The notes under the pieces are model-generated. The model did no database searches. It was not told where the DNA came from and was given only the letters and a program-made list of their open reading frames with translations. Below are positions 1-6,378 of a stretch of 13,997 bases of DNA, in pieces. Position 1 is the first letter of the stretch, and each line of letters starts with the position of its first letter. The position numbers and the translations under genes are program-made. Origin of the DNA: Chitinophagaceae bacterium (GTDB lineage: Bacteria > Bacteroidota > Bacteroidia > Chitinophagales > Chitinophagaceae); assembly GCA_003534175.1 (NCBI GenBank), contig DPFD01000211.1, forward strand, positions 1,725-15,721, in the 5' to 3' direction.

Positions 1-772
1 GCAAAAGAACGGAGGTGTGGAGAAGCAAATGATGCTGGAGCTCATCCGCAAGTATCAGCCCGATATTGCTTTCTTTCAGGAAATGGTGGGTTCAGAAACC
101 AACCCCGATGCCATCAATTACATCCCTTTCTTCCGCGATACGCTGGGGTTTTCGGATTATCATTTTACCTACAACAATAAGTTGGACTACGACGATGATC
201 ACCACTTTGGTATTATCATTTTCAGCAAGTATCCTATCCTGAATAAAAAAGATATCAGTTACGCGCCAAACGATTACAATTCAACCTTTCAGTATGCCGA
301 CATTCAGGTAGGTAATGATACGCTTCGTGTATTCAACCTGCACCTGCAATCGCTGAAGCTCGACAAAAGAAACCGGCATTATCTACAACAACCCGGCATT
401 ACCGGAGAAGAAAACATCCGCAATTCAAAAAACATTATTGCCAAACTGAAACGTGGATTTTTGAGAAGGGCACAACAAAGCGAACGCATCCGCCAGGCCA
501 TCGATGCCAGTCCGTACCCAGTGATTGTCTGTGGCGATTTCAACGATGTACCGAATAGTTATGCGTATCATACCATCGGCGAAAATCTCCGGAATGCCTT
601 TGCTGCCAAGGGTTCGGGCATTGGTAGAACTTATGCGGGTATTTCTCCCACCCTGCGTATAGATCATGTGTTTGCCGACCGGGCATTTCATGTTCGCCAG
701 TACAAGCGTATTAAAAAAGAACTGAGCGATCATTTCCCGGTAGTAGTAGATCTGGAAATTAAAAAGCAATAA
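1..772 (+). CDS. Endonuclease/exonuclease/phosphatase family protein (5' end missing)
   Basis: This is the C-terminal part of a metal-dependent phosphodiesterase or nuclease of the EEP (DNase I-like) fold. The frame is open from base 2 to the stop at 770-772, so the gene almost certainly begins before the window. The GTG at 17 is only an internal codon that could be mistaken for a start. Counting that GTG as residue 1, the family landmarks are the metal-binding Glu in FFQE (E22), the NLH motif (H109), GDFND (173-177, with D174 and N176), IDHVFAD (215-221) and the terminal SDHFP (D238/H239). Together these form a complete catalytic set apart from the missing N-terminal Asn strand. Many Bacteroidota homologues carry N-terminal membrane segments, which cannot be checked here. 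The substrate (DNA, phospholipid or another phosphodiester) cannot be told from the sequence. The family call is secure; the function is open. Confidence 0.88.
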   Translation, partial: QKNGGVEKQMMLELIRKYQPDIAFFQEMVGSETNPDAINYIPFFRDTLGFSDYHFTYNNKLDYDDDHHFGIIIFSKYPILNKKDISYAPNDYNSTFQYADIQVGNDTLRVFNLHLQSLKLDKRNRHYLQQPGITGEENIRNSKNIIAKLKRGFLRRAQQSERIRQAIDASPYPVIVCGDFNDVPNSYAYHTIGENLRNAFAAKGSGIGRTYAGISPTLRIDHVFADRAFHVRQYKRIKKELSDHFPVVVDLEIKKQ

Positions 773-797
773 GGTGGCTGATACGCATCAACCTTAA

Positions 798-805
798 TAT
801 CTTTA
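798..805 (+). promoter_or_regulatory. Possible -7 promoter element of cysS
   Basis: TATCTTTA matches the Bacteroidota -7 element TAnnTTTG at seven of eight positions; the final G is A. It ends 19 nt before the cysS ATG, the same distance as the exact element upstream of dnaN in this window. No TTG-type -33 element lies at the usual spacing, so this is a weak call. Confidence 0.35.
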
Positions 806-824
806 CACCTCAGAAAAATTAGCA

Positions 825-2315
825 ATGGCTTTATCGATTTATAATTCTTATACCCGCGAAAAAGAAGTTTTCACACCCATCACACCCGGGCATGTGGGTA
901 TGTATGTGTGCGGACCCACCGTTAGCGGTGAAAGTCATTTAGGCCATGCACGTCCGTACATTACGTTTGATGTATTGTATCGTTACCTCACCCATCTTGG
1001 ATACAAGGTGCGTTATGTGCGCAACATTACCGATGCGGGCCATTTTGAAGAAGAGGGCCGTGAGGCAGAAGATAAGGTGAGTAAAAAAGCCCTGCTGGAA
1101 AAACTGGAACCCATGGAGCTGGTGCAGAAATACACCAACCGTTTTCACTGGGCGATGAAACAATTCAACTGCATTGAACCCACCATAGAACCAACTGCCA
1201 CCGGACACATTCTGGAGCAACAGGAGATGATTAAAAAAATTATGGAAGCCGGTTATGCGTATGAAGTGAATGGTTCCGTGTATTTTGATGTTACAAAATA
1301 TGCTGCCTCACACGATTATGGAAAGTTGAGCGGCCGTATCATGGAAGACTTACTGGAAACCACGCGCGAGTTGGAAGGACAGGAAGAAAAAAGAAATAAA
1401 GCAGATTTTGCGTTGTGGAAAGCTGCGGCTCCGGAGCACATCATGCGCTGGCCCAGTCCGTGGGGAGTGGGTTTCCCGGGATGGCACATTGAATGTTCGG
1501 CGATGGCTACCAAATACCTCGGTGCACAGTTTGATATTCACGGAGGCGGAATGGATCTGCAGTTTCCGCATCATGAAAGTGAGATAGCACAGAGCACCAT
1601 TTGTAATCATTCTGCACCGGTGCGGTATTGGATGCACAACAATATGATTACCGTCAATGGCAGAAAAATGGGGAAGAGTTATAACAACTTCATTACCCTC
1701 ACGGAGATGTTCAGCGGAAACAACCCTGCATTACAACAGGCCTTTTCGCCGATGACCATTCGATTTTTTATTCTGCAAAGCCATTACCGCAGTACGCTTG
1801 ATTTCAGCAATGAAGCACTGATAGGCAGTGAGCGTGCATTCAAAAGATTGTGGGAAGCATATCAGAACCTGATGGCTATGGATGCCACCGGCAATTATTC
1901 CGCTACGGATACTACGCTGGATACGCGTGTACAACAATGGCTTGGAGAATTTGAAACTTTTATAAACGATGATTTGGGTACTCCCCGTGTAATTGCGAAT
2001 ATGTTTGAGCTGGTGCCTGTAATCAATTCACTGAAAGATAAACTGATTGCACCGGATGCCGTGAGTGCCGATACCCTGCGCAGCATGCAGCAGCATTTTA
2101 AAGTTTACCTGGAAGATATCATGGGATTGAAAGAAGAGAATGAACAAAACAATGAATCATTCAGCAAGGTGATGGAGTTGTTGCTATCTCTTCGAAAAGA
2201 AGCGAGAACAAAAAAAGATTTCGTTACTTCCGACACCATACGCGATGAACTGGCGAAAGCCGGCATTGTGGTGAAGGATGAAAAAGACGGATCGGTGAGT
2301 TGGACGATGATGTAA
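825..2315 (+). CDS. cysS: Cysteinyl-tRNA synthetase (CysRS)
   Basis: This class I aminoacyl-tRNA synthetase charges tRNA-Cys with cysteine in the cytoplasm, using ATP. The protein has 496 residues, a little longer than the roughly 460 of E. coli CysRS. The HIGH motif appears as HLGH (38-41) after the CGPTV strand. The four zinc ligands that select cysteine are visible: C29, C224 (in HIECSAM), H249 and E253 (in FPHHESE). The signature loop reads KMGKS (281-285) instead of KMSKS, a form I recall in other Bacteroidota CysRS. The C-terminal helical region from about 310 contains the DALR-type tRNA-binding domain, and the last segment (about 455-490) is the usual RKEAR..KDF..SD.IRDEL helix pair. 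The ATG at 825 places MALSIYNS directly before the first strand and has no Shine-Dalgarno sequence. It lies 52 nt after the preceding gene and probably has its own promoter. Confidence 0.97.
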   Translation: MALSIYNSYTREKEVFTPITPGHVGMYVCGPTVSGESHLGHARPYITFDVLYRYLTHLGYKVRYVRNITDAGHFEEEGREAEDKVSKKALLEKLEPMELVQKYTNRFHWAMKQFNCIEPTIEPTATGHILEQQEMIKKIMEAGYAYEVNGSVYFDVTKYAASHDYGKLSGRIMEDLLETTRELEGQEEKRNKADFALWKAAAPEHIMRWPSPWGVGFPGWHIECSAMATKYLGAQFDIHGGGMDLQFPHHESEIAQSTICNHSAPVRYWMHNNMITVNGRKMGKSYNNFITLTEMFSGNNPALQQAFSPMTIRFFILQSHYRSTLDFSNEALIGSERAFKRLWEAYQNLMAMDATGNYSATDTTLDTRVQQWLGEFETFINDDLGTPRVIANMFELVPVINSLKDKLIAPDAVSADTLRSMQQHFKVYLEDIMGLKEENEQNNESFSKVMELLLSLRKEARTKKDFVTSDTIRDELAKAGIVVKDEKDGSVSWTMM

Positions 2316-2485
2316 GAATAATCTTACGTATTGTATATTATGAAGCCTGAACTTATTTCTCTGGGGTTCATGCTATGAGGTTGAACTACTTATATGACCG
2401 TTTAAAATGAGATGCGGAGCAGTGTATGAAGAAACAAATTCATTCAGCCTGTGATTGTTCCTTTTCAATACATCAACTTTAAAAT

Positions 2486-2836
2486 ATGTTGAAAAAAGCT
2501 ATCTTATTTATGGCAATGGGCTTGTTAGGGTGTCAGCAAAAGCAGATTCATTTCATGGTGCAAAACAGTACTGATACCAACTTTGACTCCATAATCATTC
2601 AGGGATTGGGAAATCTTCATTTTAATCAACTTAAGAAGCGTACTGCAACGTTTGGTATTATGGATTATTCTGAATCCAAAACTTCAACTGATGGAGGATA
2701 TAAAATTACATTGTTCGAAAATGAGAATAACAAGGTGATGCATTTTGGATACTATAGTAATGGAATTCCAACGTGTACATCATATCGTATTGAAATTCTG
2801 AAAGACACAATTCAAGTTGAAGAGATTGCGGAGTAA
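2486..2836 (+). CDS. Small putative lipoprotein, function unknown
   Basis: I do not recognise this 116-residue protein. The N-terminus has a lipoprotein signal: a positive start (MLKK), a hydrophobic stretch and a lipobox LLGC with the modified cysteine at C16. After cleavage the mature protein would be about 101 residues attached to a membrane through C16. The Gln-Gln after the cysteine gives no Asp-type inner-membrane retention signal. The mature part alternates hydrophobic and polar residues (for example SIIIQG and YRIEIL), which suggests a small beta-rich domain. It has one further cysteine (C97). The gene stands alone between cysS and the glycosylase gene, with AT-rich gaps of 170 and 155 bp and more AT-rich codons than its neighbours. 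That fits a lineage-specific or acquired gene. The ATG at 2486 is the only start that produces the signal peptide. Confidence 0.72.
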   Translation: MLKKAILFMAMGLLGCQQKQIHFMVQNSTDTNFDSIIIQGLGNLHFNQLKKRTATFGIMDYSESKTSTDGGYKITLFENENNKVMHFGYYSNGIPTCTSYRIEILKDTIQVEEIAE

Positions 2837-2991
2837 ATAAGCATATCTTTAAATGCGATAGAAGGTTTTTTAGATAAATGAATTTTAACTCTGATAGCAG
2901 TGTCTATTTAGATGAATAAATGAGTTGGTAAAGCGCAACTAAAAAAGTTACTAATAAGCGTAGGGAAACACCAACATTTCAAACAACACCC

Positions 2992-3618
2992 ATGGAGTAT
3001 ATTCCCATCCTGCACAAAGACAAACAGCTGAAAAAAGCTACGGCCCACCTTTCCGTTCCCGAACTGAAACAGGGTAAGCGTTTGTATCTTGAACTCTGCG
3101 CTTCCGTAATCAGTCAGCAGCTCAGCACGGTGGTGGCAACGGTAATCCATAAACGCTTTTTGAATCTTTTTCCCGGCCCTCATCCCACGCCGGGAGCTAT
3201 CCTGCAGGTGCCCGCCGAAACCCTGAGGAGCATTGGTTTGTCGGCATCCAAAGCAGCGTATATCCACAACATCTGCGCCTTTTTTGTGGCCCATGAACTG
3301 AACGACCGTAAGTTGTACAGGATGGGTGATGAGGAACTCATTGAATTGCTGTCGCAGATTAAAGGCATCGGCCGGTGGAGTGTTGAAATGCTGCTGATAT
3401 TCGCTATGGGGCGACCGGATGTTTTTGCCGTGGATGACTTAGGCATTCAAAAAGCTGTTGCGACATTGTATGGTTTAGATGAGCAGGATAAAAAAGGGTT
3501 CAAAAAACAGATGCTGGAAATATCAGCCCAATGGAAACCATTTCGCAGCTATGCGTGCCTGTTATTATGGGCCTGGTATAATGAAAGTAAAGTCCGGTTA
3601 AAATCAGCCGGGAAATAA
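2992..3618 (+). CDS. DNA-3-methyladenine glycosylase, AlkA-like HhH-GPD family
   Basis: This is a base-excision-repair glycosylase that removes alkylated bases such as 3-methyladenine from DNA. The helix-hairpin-helix motif is IKGIGRWSVEM (123-133). It is followed by the Pro/Asp loop, in which D148/D149 of VFAVDDLG aligns with the catalytic Asp of AlkA (DVFLPDD). The upstream helix LCASVISQQLS (35-45) is also typical. There is no C-terminal four-cysteine iron-sulfur cluster, which separates it from endonuclease III and MutY. At 208 residues it lacks the N-terminal beta domain of the 282-residue E. coli AlkA, so it belongs to the short AlkA/Mag group. The last 15 bases overlap, tail to tail, the end of the methionine sulfoxide reductase gene on the other strand. 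There is no clear ribosome-binding site or promoter. Exact substrate range is inferred from the family only. Confidence 0.92.
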   Translation: MEYIPILHKDKQLKKATAHLSVPELKQGKRLYLELCASVISQQLSTVVATVIHKRFLNLFPGPHPTPGAILQVPAETLRSIGLSASKAAYIHNICAFFVAHELNDRKLYRMGDEELIELLSQIKGIGRWSVEMLLIFAMGRPDVFAVDDLGIQKAVATLYGLDEQDKKGFKKQMLEISAQWKPFRSYACLLLWAWYNESKVRLKSAGK

Positions 3619-4080
3619 CAGCCGTACAATTTCTTCGAGATACTGCGCATCGGTTTCGGTGAAGTGTGCCAGCAATTCACTGTCTACATCCAGCACACCC
3701 ACTATCGTACCCTGATGAAAAACCGGTACCACTATTTCAGAGCGCGACAAACTGCTGCAGGCGATATGGCCGGGAAACTTTTCCACATCATCCACTATTA
3801 TAGTACGCCCCGCCTCCCAGGAAGATCCACACACTCCCTTGCCATAACGAATACGTGTACACGCAATCGGACCCTGAAAAGGCCCCAACACCAGTTCATT
3901 ATCTTCTACCAGATAAAAGCCCACCCACAACCAGTTGAACTGTGTTTTGAGGGCTGCGGTTACATTTGCCATGTTGGCCACCCGGTTAGACTCTCCTTCA
4001 ATCAGTGCCGCTATTTGCGGAATCAACCCCTCATATTGTTCCCGGCGGCTACCCGTAATGGTTTGAAATGATTCAGACAT
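3604..4080 (-). CDS. msrC: Free methionine-(R)-sulfoxide reductase, GAF domain (fRMsr)
   Basis: This cytoplasmic enzyme reduces free L-methionine-(R)-sulfoxide to methionine, using a thioredoxin-type reductant, and belongs to oxidative damage repair. The 158 residues form one GAF domain. The three family cysteines are present in context: C74 (GPIACTRI), C84 (GKGVCGSS) and C108 (HIACSSLSRSEIVVP). They have the same 10- and 24-residue spacing as C84, C94 and C118 of the E. coli enzyme (YebR/MsrC). Other family features are FNWLWVGFYLV (48-58), the DV/E metal-like strand VLDVDSE (129-135) and an N-terminal helix with GESN..ANMAN. The ATG at 4080 is required to keep that helix. An exact TAnnTTTG element ends only 4 nt before the ATG, so the mRNA may be almost leaderless. 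The gene ends inside the glycosylase gene on the opposite strand. General GAF sensors lack this three-cysteine pattern. Confidence 0.94.
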   Translation of the reverse strand: MSESFQTITGSRREQYEGLIPQIAALIEGESNRVANMANVTAALKTQFNWLWVGFYLVEDNELVLGPFQGPIACTRIRYGKGVCGSSWEAGRTIIVDDVEKFPGHIACSSLSRSEIVVPVFHQGTIVGVLDVDSELLAHFTETDAQYLEEIVRLLFPG

Positions 4081-4084
4081 GTTG

Positions 4085-4092
4085 CAAATATA
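4085..4092 (-). promoter_or_regulatory. -7 promoter element of the fRMsr gene
   Basis: Read on the minus strand, TATATTTG is an exact match to the Bacteroidota -7 element TAnnTTTG. Only CAAC separates it from the ATG at 4080. If transcription starts about 4-7 nt after the element, as in Bacteroides, the mRNA would have a 5' leader of about one base or none. No -33 TTG is found at the usual 17-23 nt spacing. Confidence 0.5.
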
Positions 4093-4191
4093 CTAAGGGC
4101 CTGTCCGCCGCGAGGGAGAAATGGCAAATCCTGTCCTTGGATTCTATAAAGCTCTGGGGGCGACCGATTGGAAAAGGAGGGTGGTTGTGGC

Positions 4192-4665
4192 TTAACGGGT
4201 GAGGTTTTTCACTACCGGGCCCAAAAACTCATATTCGTAGCCCTTCTGCAGCAGATATCGGATTACTTTCTGTTGCCGGATGGCCTGGTGCCCGCTCAGG
4301 GTGGCCCATTTTTTTTCAGCCAGTTTTTGCAGTGTGGCCGTGTACTGTGTTTCATCGAGCGAACGGAGCGCTTTTTTAATACAATAGGCACTCACGCCCT
4401 TCGCCTTCAGTTCCCGGGCAATTTTTACTTTCCCCCACTGCCTCATTCGGTGCTTCCCGCCGGCAAAAGCCACAGCGTAGCGTTCCTCGTTCAGGAATTG
4501 CTCTTCAATGAGTTCGGAGACGAGGGTTTCTACCTGTGGGGGATATAACCCGTAACTGTAGAGTTTATCACGCACTTCGCGGTGGCTGCGCTCCTGATAC
4601 GCACAATATTGCCTGATTTTGCGACCAGCCGCTTCTACCCCAATATTTTTAGGTGCCTCCTCCAT
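4192..4665 (-). CDS. recX: Regulatory protein RecX
   Basis: RecX binds RecA filaments and limits recombination and SOS activity. With the start chosen here the protein has 157 residues, typical of the family. It is made of tandem three-helix repeats. The first shows the signature YCAYQERSHREVRDKL (about 20-35). The second has LNEERYAVAFAGGK followed by WGKVKIARELKAKGV, equivalent to the family's D..Ra..fv..r....G..ri..eL..kGi. The third runs to the C-terminus. The frame stays open 26 codons further upstream, but that extension is rich in Phe, Cys and Ile, unlike RecX N-termini, and would run into the dnaN promoter region, so the ATG at 4665 is preferred. The gene is divergent from dnaN (110-bp gap) and lies 111 bp upstream of the fRMsr gene on the same strand. 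recA is not in the window. Confidence 0.93.
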   Translation of the reverse strand: MEEAPKNIGVEAAGRKIRQYCAYQERSHREVRDKLYSYGLYPPQVETLVSELIEEQFLNEERYAVAFAGGKHRMRQWGKVKIARELKAKGVSAYCIKKALRSLDETQYTATLQKLAEKKWATLSGHQAIRQQKVIRYLLQKGYEYEFLGPVVKNLTR

Positions 4666-4670
4666 GCATG

Positions 4671-4703
4671 CAAATGTCTGCTCAAAAAACAAACATCTGC
4701 AAA
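4671..4703 (-). promoter_or_regulatory. Possible recX promoter (-33 TTTG, -7 GACATTTG)
   Basis: On the minus strand TTTG (4703-4700) is followed after 21 nt by GACATTTG (4678-4671), which matches TAnnTTTG except for the first base. The spacing fits the Bacteroidota -33/-7 arrangement. The predicted transcription start would lie about 2 nt before the recX ATG. With one mismatch in AT-rich DNA this remains tentative. Confidence 0.3.
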
Positions 4704-4732
4704 TTATAAAAGTGGAGAAATATCGTAACCTT

Positions 4733-4748
4733 ATTAATTCCATTAATT
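4733..4748 (+). repeat. Tandem ATTAATT pair upstream of dnaN
   Basis: Two copies of ATTAATT (4733-4739 and 4742-4748) lie 9 bp apart, and each contains the self-complementary ATTAAT. They abut the dnaN -7 element and fill the spacer where the -33 contact would be expected. They could be a protein-binding site or simply AT-rich promoter DNA. Confidence 0.3.
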
Positions 4749-4756
4749 TATCTTTG
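4749..4756 (+). promoter_or_regulatory. -7 promoter element of dnaN
   Basis: TATCTTTG is an exact match to the Bacteroidota -7 element TAnnTTTG and ends 19 nt before the dnaN ATG. The predicted leader is about 15 nt. No TTG is seen at the normal -33 distance. Position and exact match make this one of the better promoter calls in the window. Confidence 0.6.
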
Positions 4757-4775
4757 GCTCTCTTAAAATTTACTT

Positions 4776-5891
4776 ATGAAGTTTATTGTTTCTTCGTCGT
4801 CTTTATTGAAGCAACTCCAACAGATTAGCGGAGTGATTAATACGAATACCGTTTTGCCTATTCTGGAAGATTTTCTCTTTGAAATTGAGAAAAACAAGCT
4901 CACCGTGGTGGCTACCGATCTGGAAACGGTGATGAAGATTCACATGGATATTGAGGCAAAGGATTCGGGCAAAGTGTGTATTCCTGCTAAAATTTTGCTG
5001 GATTCACTGAAGAATATTGCCGACCAGCCACTTACGTTTGATATCGACAAAAACTTTGCGGTAGAAATTACTTCCAGCAATGGTAAGTATAAAGTGCAGG
5101 GTGAAAATCCGGATAACTTTCCAAAAGAACCACCGGCAGATGATGAAAACAGTTTTACCATAACCTCATCGGCGCTGGTAACGGCTATCAACAAAACCAT
5201 CTTCGCGGTAAGTACGGATGATTTGCGTCCGGCTATGACGGGTGTATATTTTGAACTGGATAAAAATTCGATCGCTTTTGTAGCTACCGATGCGCACCGT
5301 TTGGTGAAATATGTACGCAAAGATGTGAAGTGTCCGAAGAAAGACGCTTTCATTGTTCCTAAAAAGCCATTGTCTCTTTTAAAAGCCGCCCTGCCGGATA
5401 ATGAAGATGAACTAAACGTATCTTACAATAAAAATCATCTCTTCATCAAGCATGGTGGAACGGAACTGGTGTGCCGCCTCATTGATGCCCGCTTCCCCGA
5501 TTATAAAGTGGTGATTCCATCTGATAACCCGTACAGCCTGATTGTAAACCGGAACGATTTTCAGGGCGCGCTGCGCAGGGTACAGGTGTTCAGCAACAAG
5601 AGCACGAACCAGGTAGCCCTCACCATCAGCGGTAGTGAATTACAACTGGCGGCTCAGGATATGGATTTCAGTTTTGAAGGTAATGAGCGCATGAAGTGCA
5701 CCTACGATGGTGATAAATTGCAAATTGCGTTCAATTCCAAATTCCTGATTGAAATGCTAAACGGAGTAGACACCGAGGAACTTAAAATGGAATTGAGCAC
5801 TGCCACCAAGGCCGGAATCATTAAACCTACTGAACAGGATGCTTCCGAAGACCTGTTGATGCTGGTGATGCCGTTGATGCTGAATAGTTAA
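4776..5891 (+). CDS. dnaN: DNA polymerase III subunit beta (sliding clamp)
   Basis: The sliding clamp encircles DNA as a homodimer and tethers the replicative polymerase; it also docks mismatch-repair, ligase and translesion proteins. The protein has 371 residues, the standard length for three clamp domains of about 120 residues each. It starts MKFIVSSSSLLKQLQQISGV and contains VLPILEDFLFEI and VATDLETVM in domain 1, VATDAHRLVKY (about residues 168-178) in domain 2, and the C-terminal VMPLMLNS, the Bacteroidota version of the MPMRL tail that lines the partner-binding groove. The ATG at 4776 follows an exact -7 element. dnaA and gyrB, frequent neighbours in other phyla, are absent; here the divergent neighbour is recX. 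An exact TAnnTTTG overlaps the dnaN stop codon and probably serves the next gene. Confidence 0.97.
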   Translation: MKFIVSSSSLLKQLQQISGVINTNTVLPILEDFLFEIEKNKLTVVATDLETVMKIHMDIEAKDSGKVCIPAKILLDSLKNIADQPLTFDIDKNFAVEITSSNGKYKVQGENPDNFPKEPPADDENSFTITSSALVTAINKTIFAVSTDDLRPAMTGVYFELDKNSIAFVATDAHRLVKYVRKDVKCPKKDAFIVPKKPLSLLKAALPDNEDELNVSYNKNHLFIKHGGTELVCRLIDARFPDYKVVIPSDNPYSLIVNRNDFQGALRRVQVFSNKSTNQVALTISGSELQLAAQDMDFSFEGNERMKCTYDGDKLQIAFNSKFLIEMLNGVDTEELKMELSTATKAGIIKPTEQDASEDLLMLVMPLMLNS

Positions 5892-5896
5892 GTTTG
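5889..5896 (+). promoter_or_regulatory. -7 promoter element for the DUF2007-kdsB-DUF1569 unit
   Basis: TAAGTTTG, an exact TAnnTTTG match, overlaps the dnaN TAA stop. Transcription from it would start near 5900 and give a leader of about 56 nt before the GTG at 5956. No well-placed -33 TTG is visible. Confidence 0.45.
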
Positions 5897-5955
5897 CACA
5901 TCACTCTCATTCCTCAACGGTTGTCTGCCGGATTATTCACCTTAACCCATCGATA

Positions 5956-6378
5956 GTGGAAAGTGTTGTGCTTAAAAGGTTTGACAATTACTTTAGTGCC
6001 CATATACTGCACACCCGGCTCGCCGAAAATGGGGTAGCCAGTTACGTGATCGATGAGAACACGGTTACCTTAACTCCTTATTTCAGCAATGCCATCGGCA
6101 ACATTAAAGTAATTGTAGCGGAACAGGATGCACAGGCCGCTCAGGCTTTGGTGGAACAGTTTGAAAAGGAAGCCCTCGAACACACAGTATGCCCGAAATG
6201 TGGTGCCCGGAAATTCATATTGGTACCCAGTAAAAAAGCCGGCAACTTTTTGGTGTCGTTGTTCACCTGGATGTTCTCCAACCTGGCCATATCGGCAGAA
6301 AATGTTTATCAATGCACTGCATGCGGATATGAAACCAAAACCTTGCCCGAACCTGATGTAAACACTACGAACGAATGA
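5956..6378 (+). CDS. DUF2007 domain protein with C-terminal zinc ribbon
   Basis: Residues 1-70 resemble the DUF2007 ('putative signal transducing protein') fold, with pattern VLKRFDNYFSAHILHTRLAENGV, then a strand-rich part NAIGNIKVIV and helix AQAALVE-like. A zinc ribbon follows, made of CPKC (C79/C82) and CTAC (C120/C123). Between the two knuckles lies a hydrophobic stretch, about 97-113 (FLVSLFTWMF...), which may touch or enter the membrane. The biochemical role of the family is unknown. No in-frame ATG exists upstream, and the family begins a few residues before the first strand, so the GTG at 5956 is the likely start. The stop overlaps the kdsB start as ATGA, so the two are translated as a coupled unit. 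That linkage does not by itself show a role in Kdo metabolism. Confidence 0.82.
   Translation: MESVVLKRFDNYFSAHILHTRLAENGVASYVIDENTVTLTPYFSNAIGNIKVIVAEQDAQAAQALVEQFEKEALEHTVCPKCGARKFILVPSKKAGNFLVSLFTWMFSNLAISAENVYQCTACGYETKTLPEPDVNTTNE

Noticed and set aside
2426..2482. An 18-codon reading frame (MKKQIHS...) ending 3 bp before the lipoprotein start
   Set aside because: It is very short, has no recognisable pattern or ribosome-binding site, and such frames are expected by chance. A leader peptide role cannot be supported.
2869..2923. Imperfect direct repeat around TTTAGAT downstream of the lipoprotein gene
   Set aside because: Only seven bases are exact and the region is AT-rich. There are no target-site or attachment-site features.
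3664..4071. A 135-codon open frame on the plus strand opposite the fRMsr gene
   Set aside because: The minus-strand frame encodes a complete enzyme with all three catalytic cysteines. The plus-strand frame is rich in His, Thr and Arg with no domain and is a shadow frame.
4666..4743. In-frame N-terminal extension of RecX
   Set aside because: The 26 residues are Cys/Phe/Ile-rich, unlike RecX, and reach into the dnaN promoter region. The ATG at 4665 gives a normal-length RecX.
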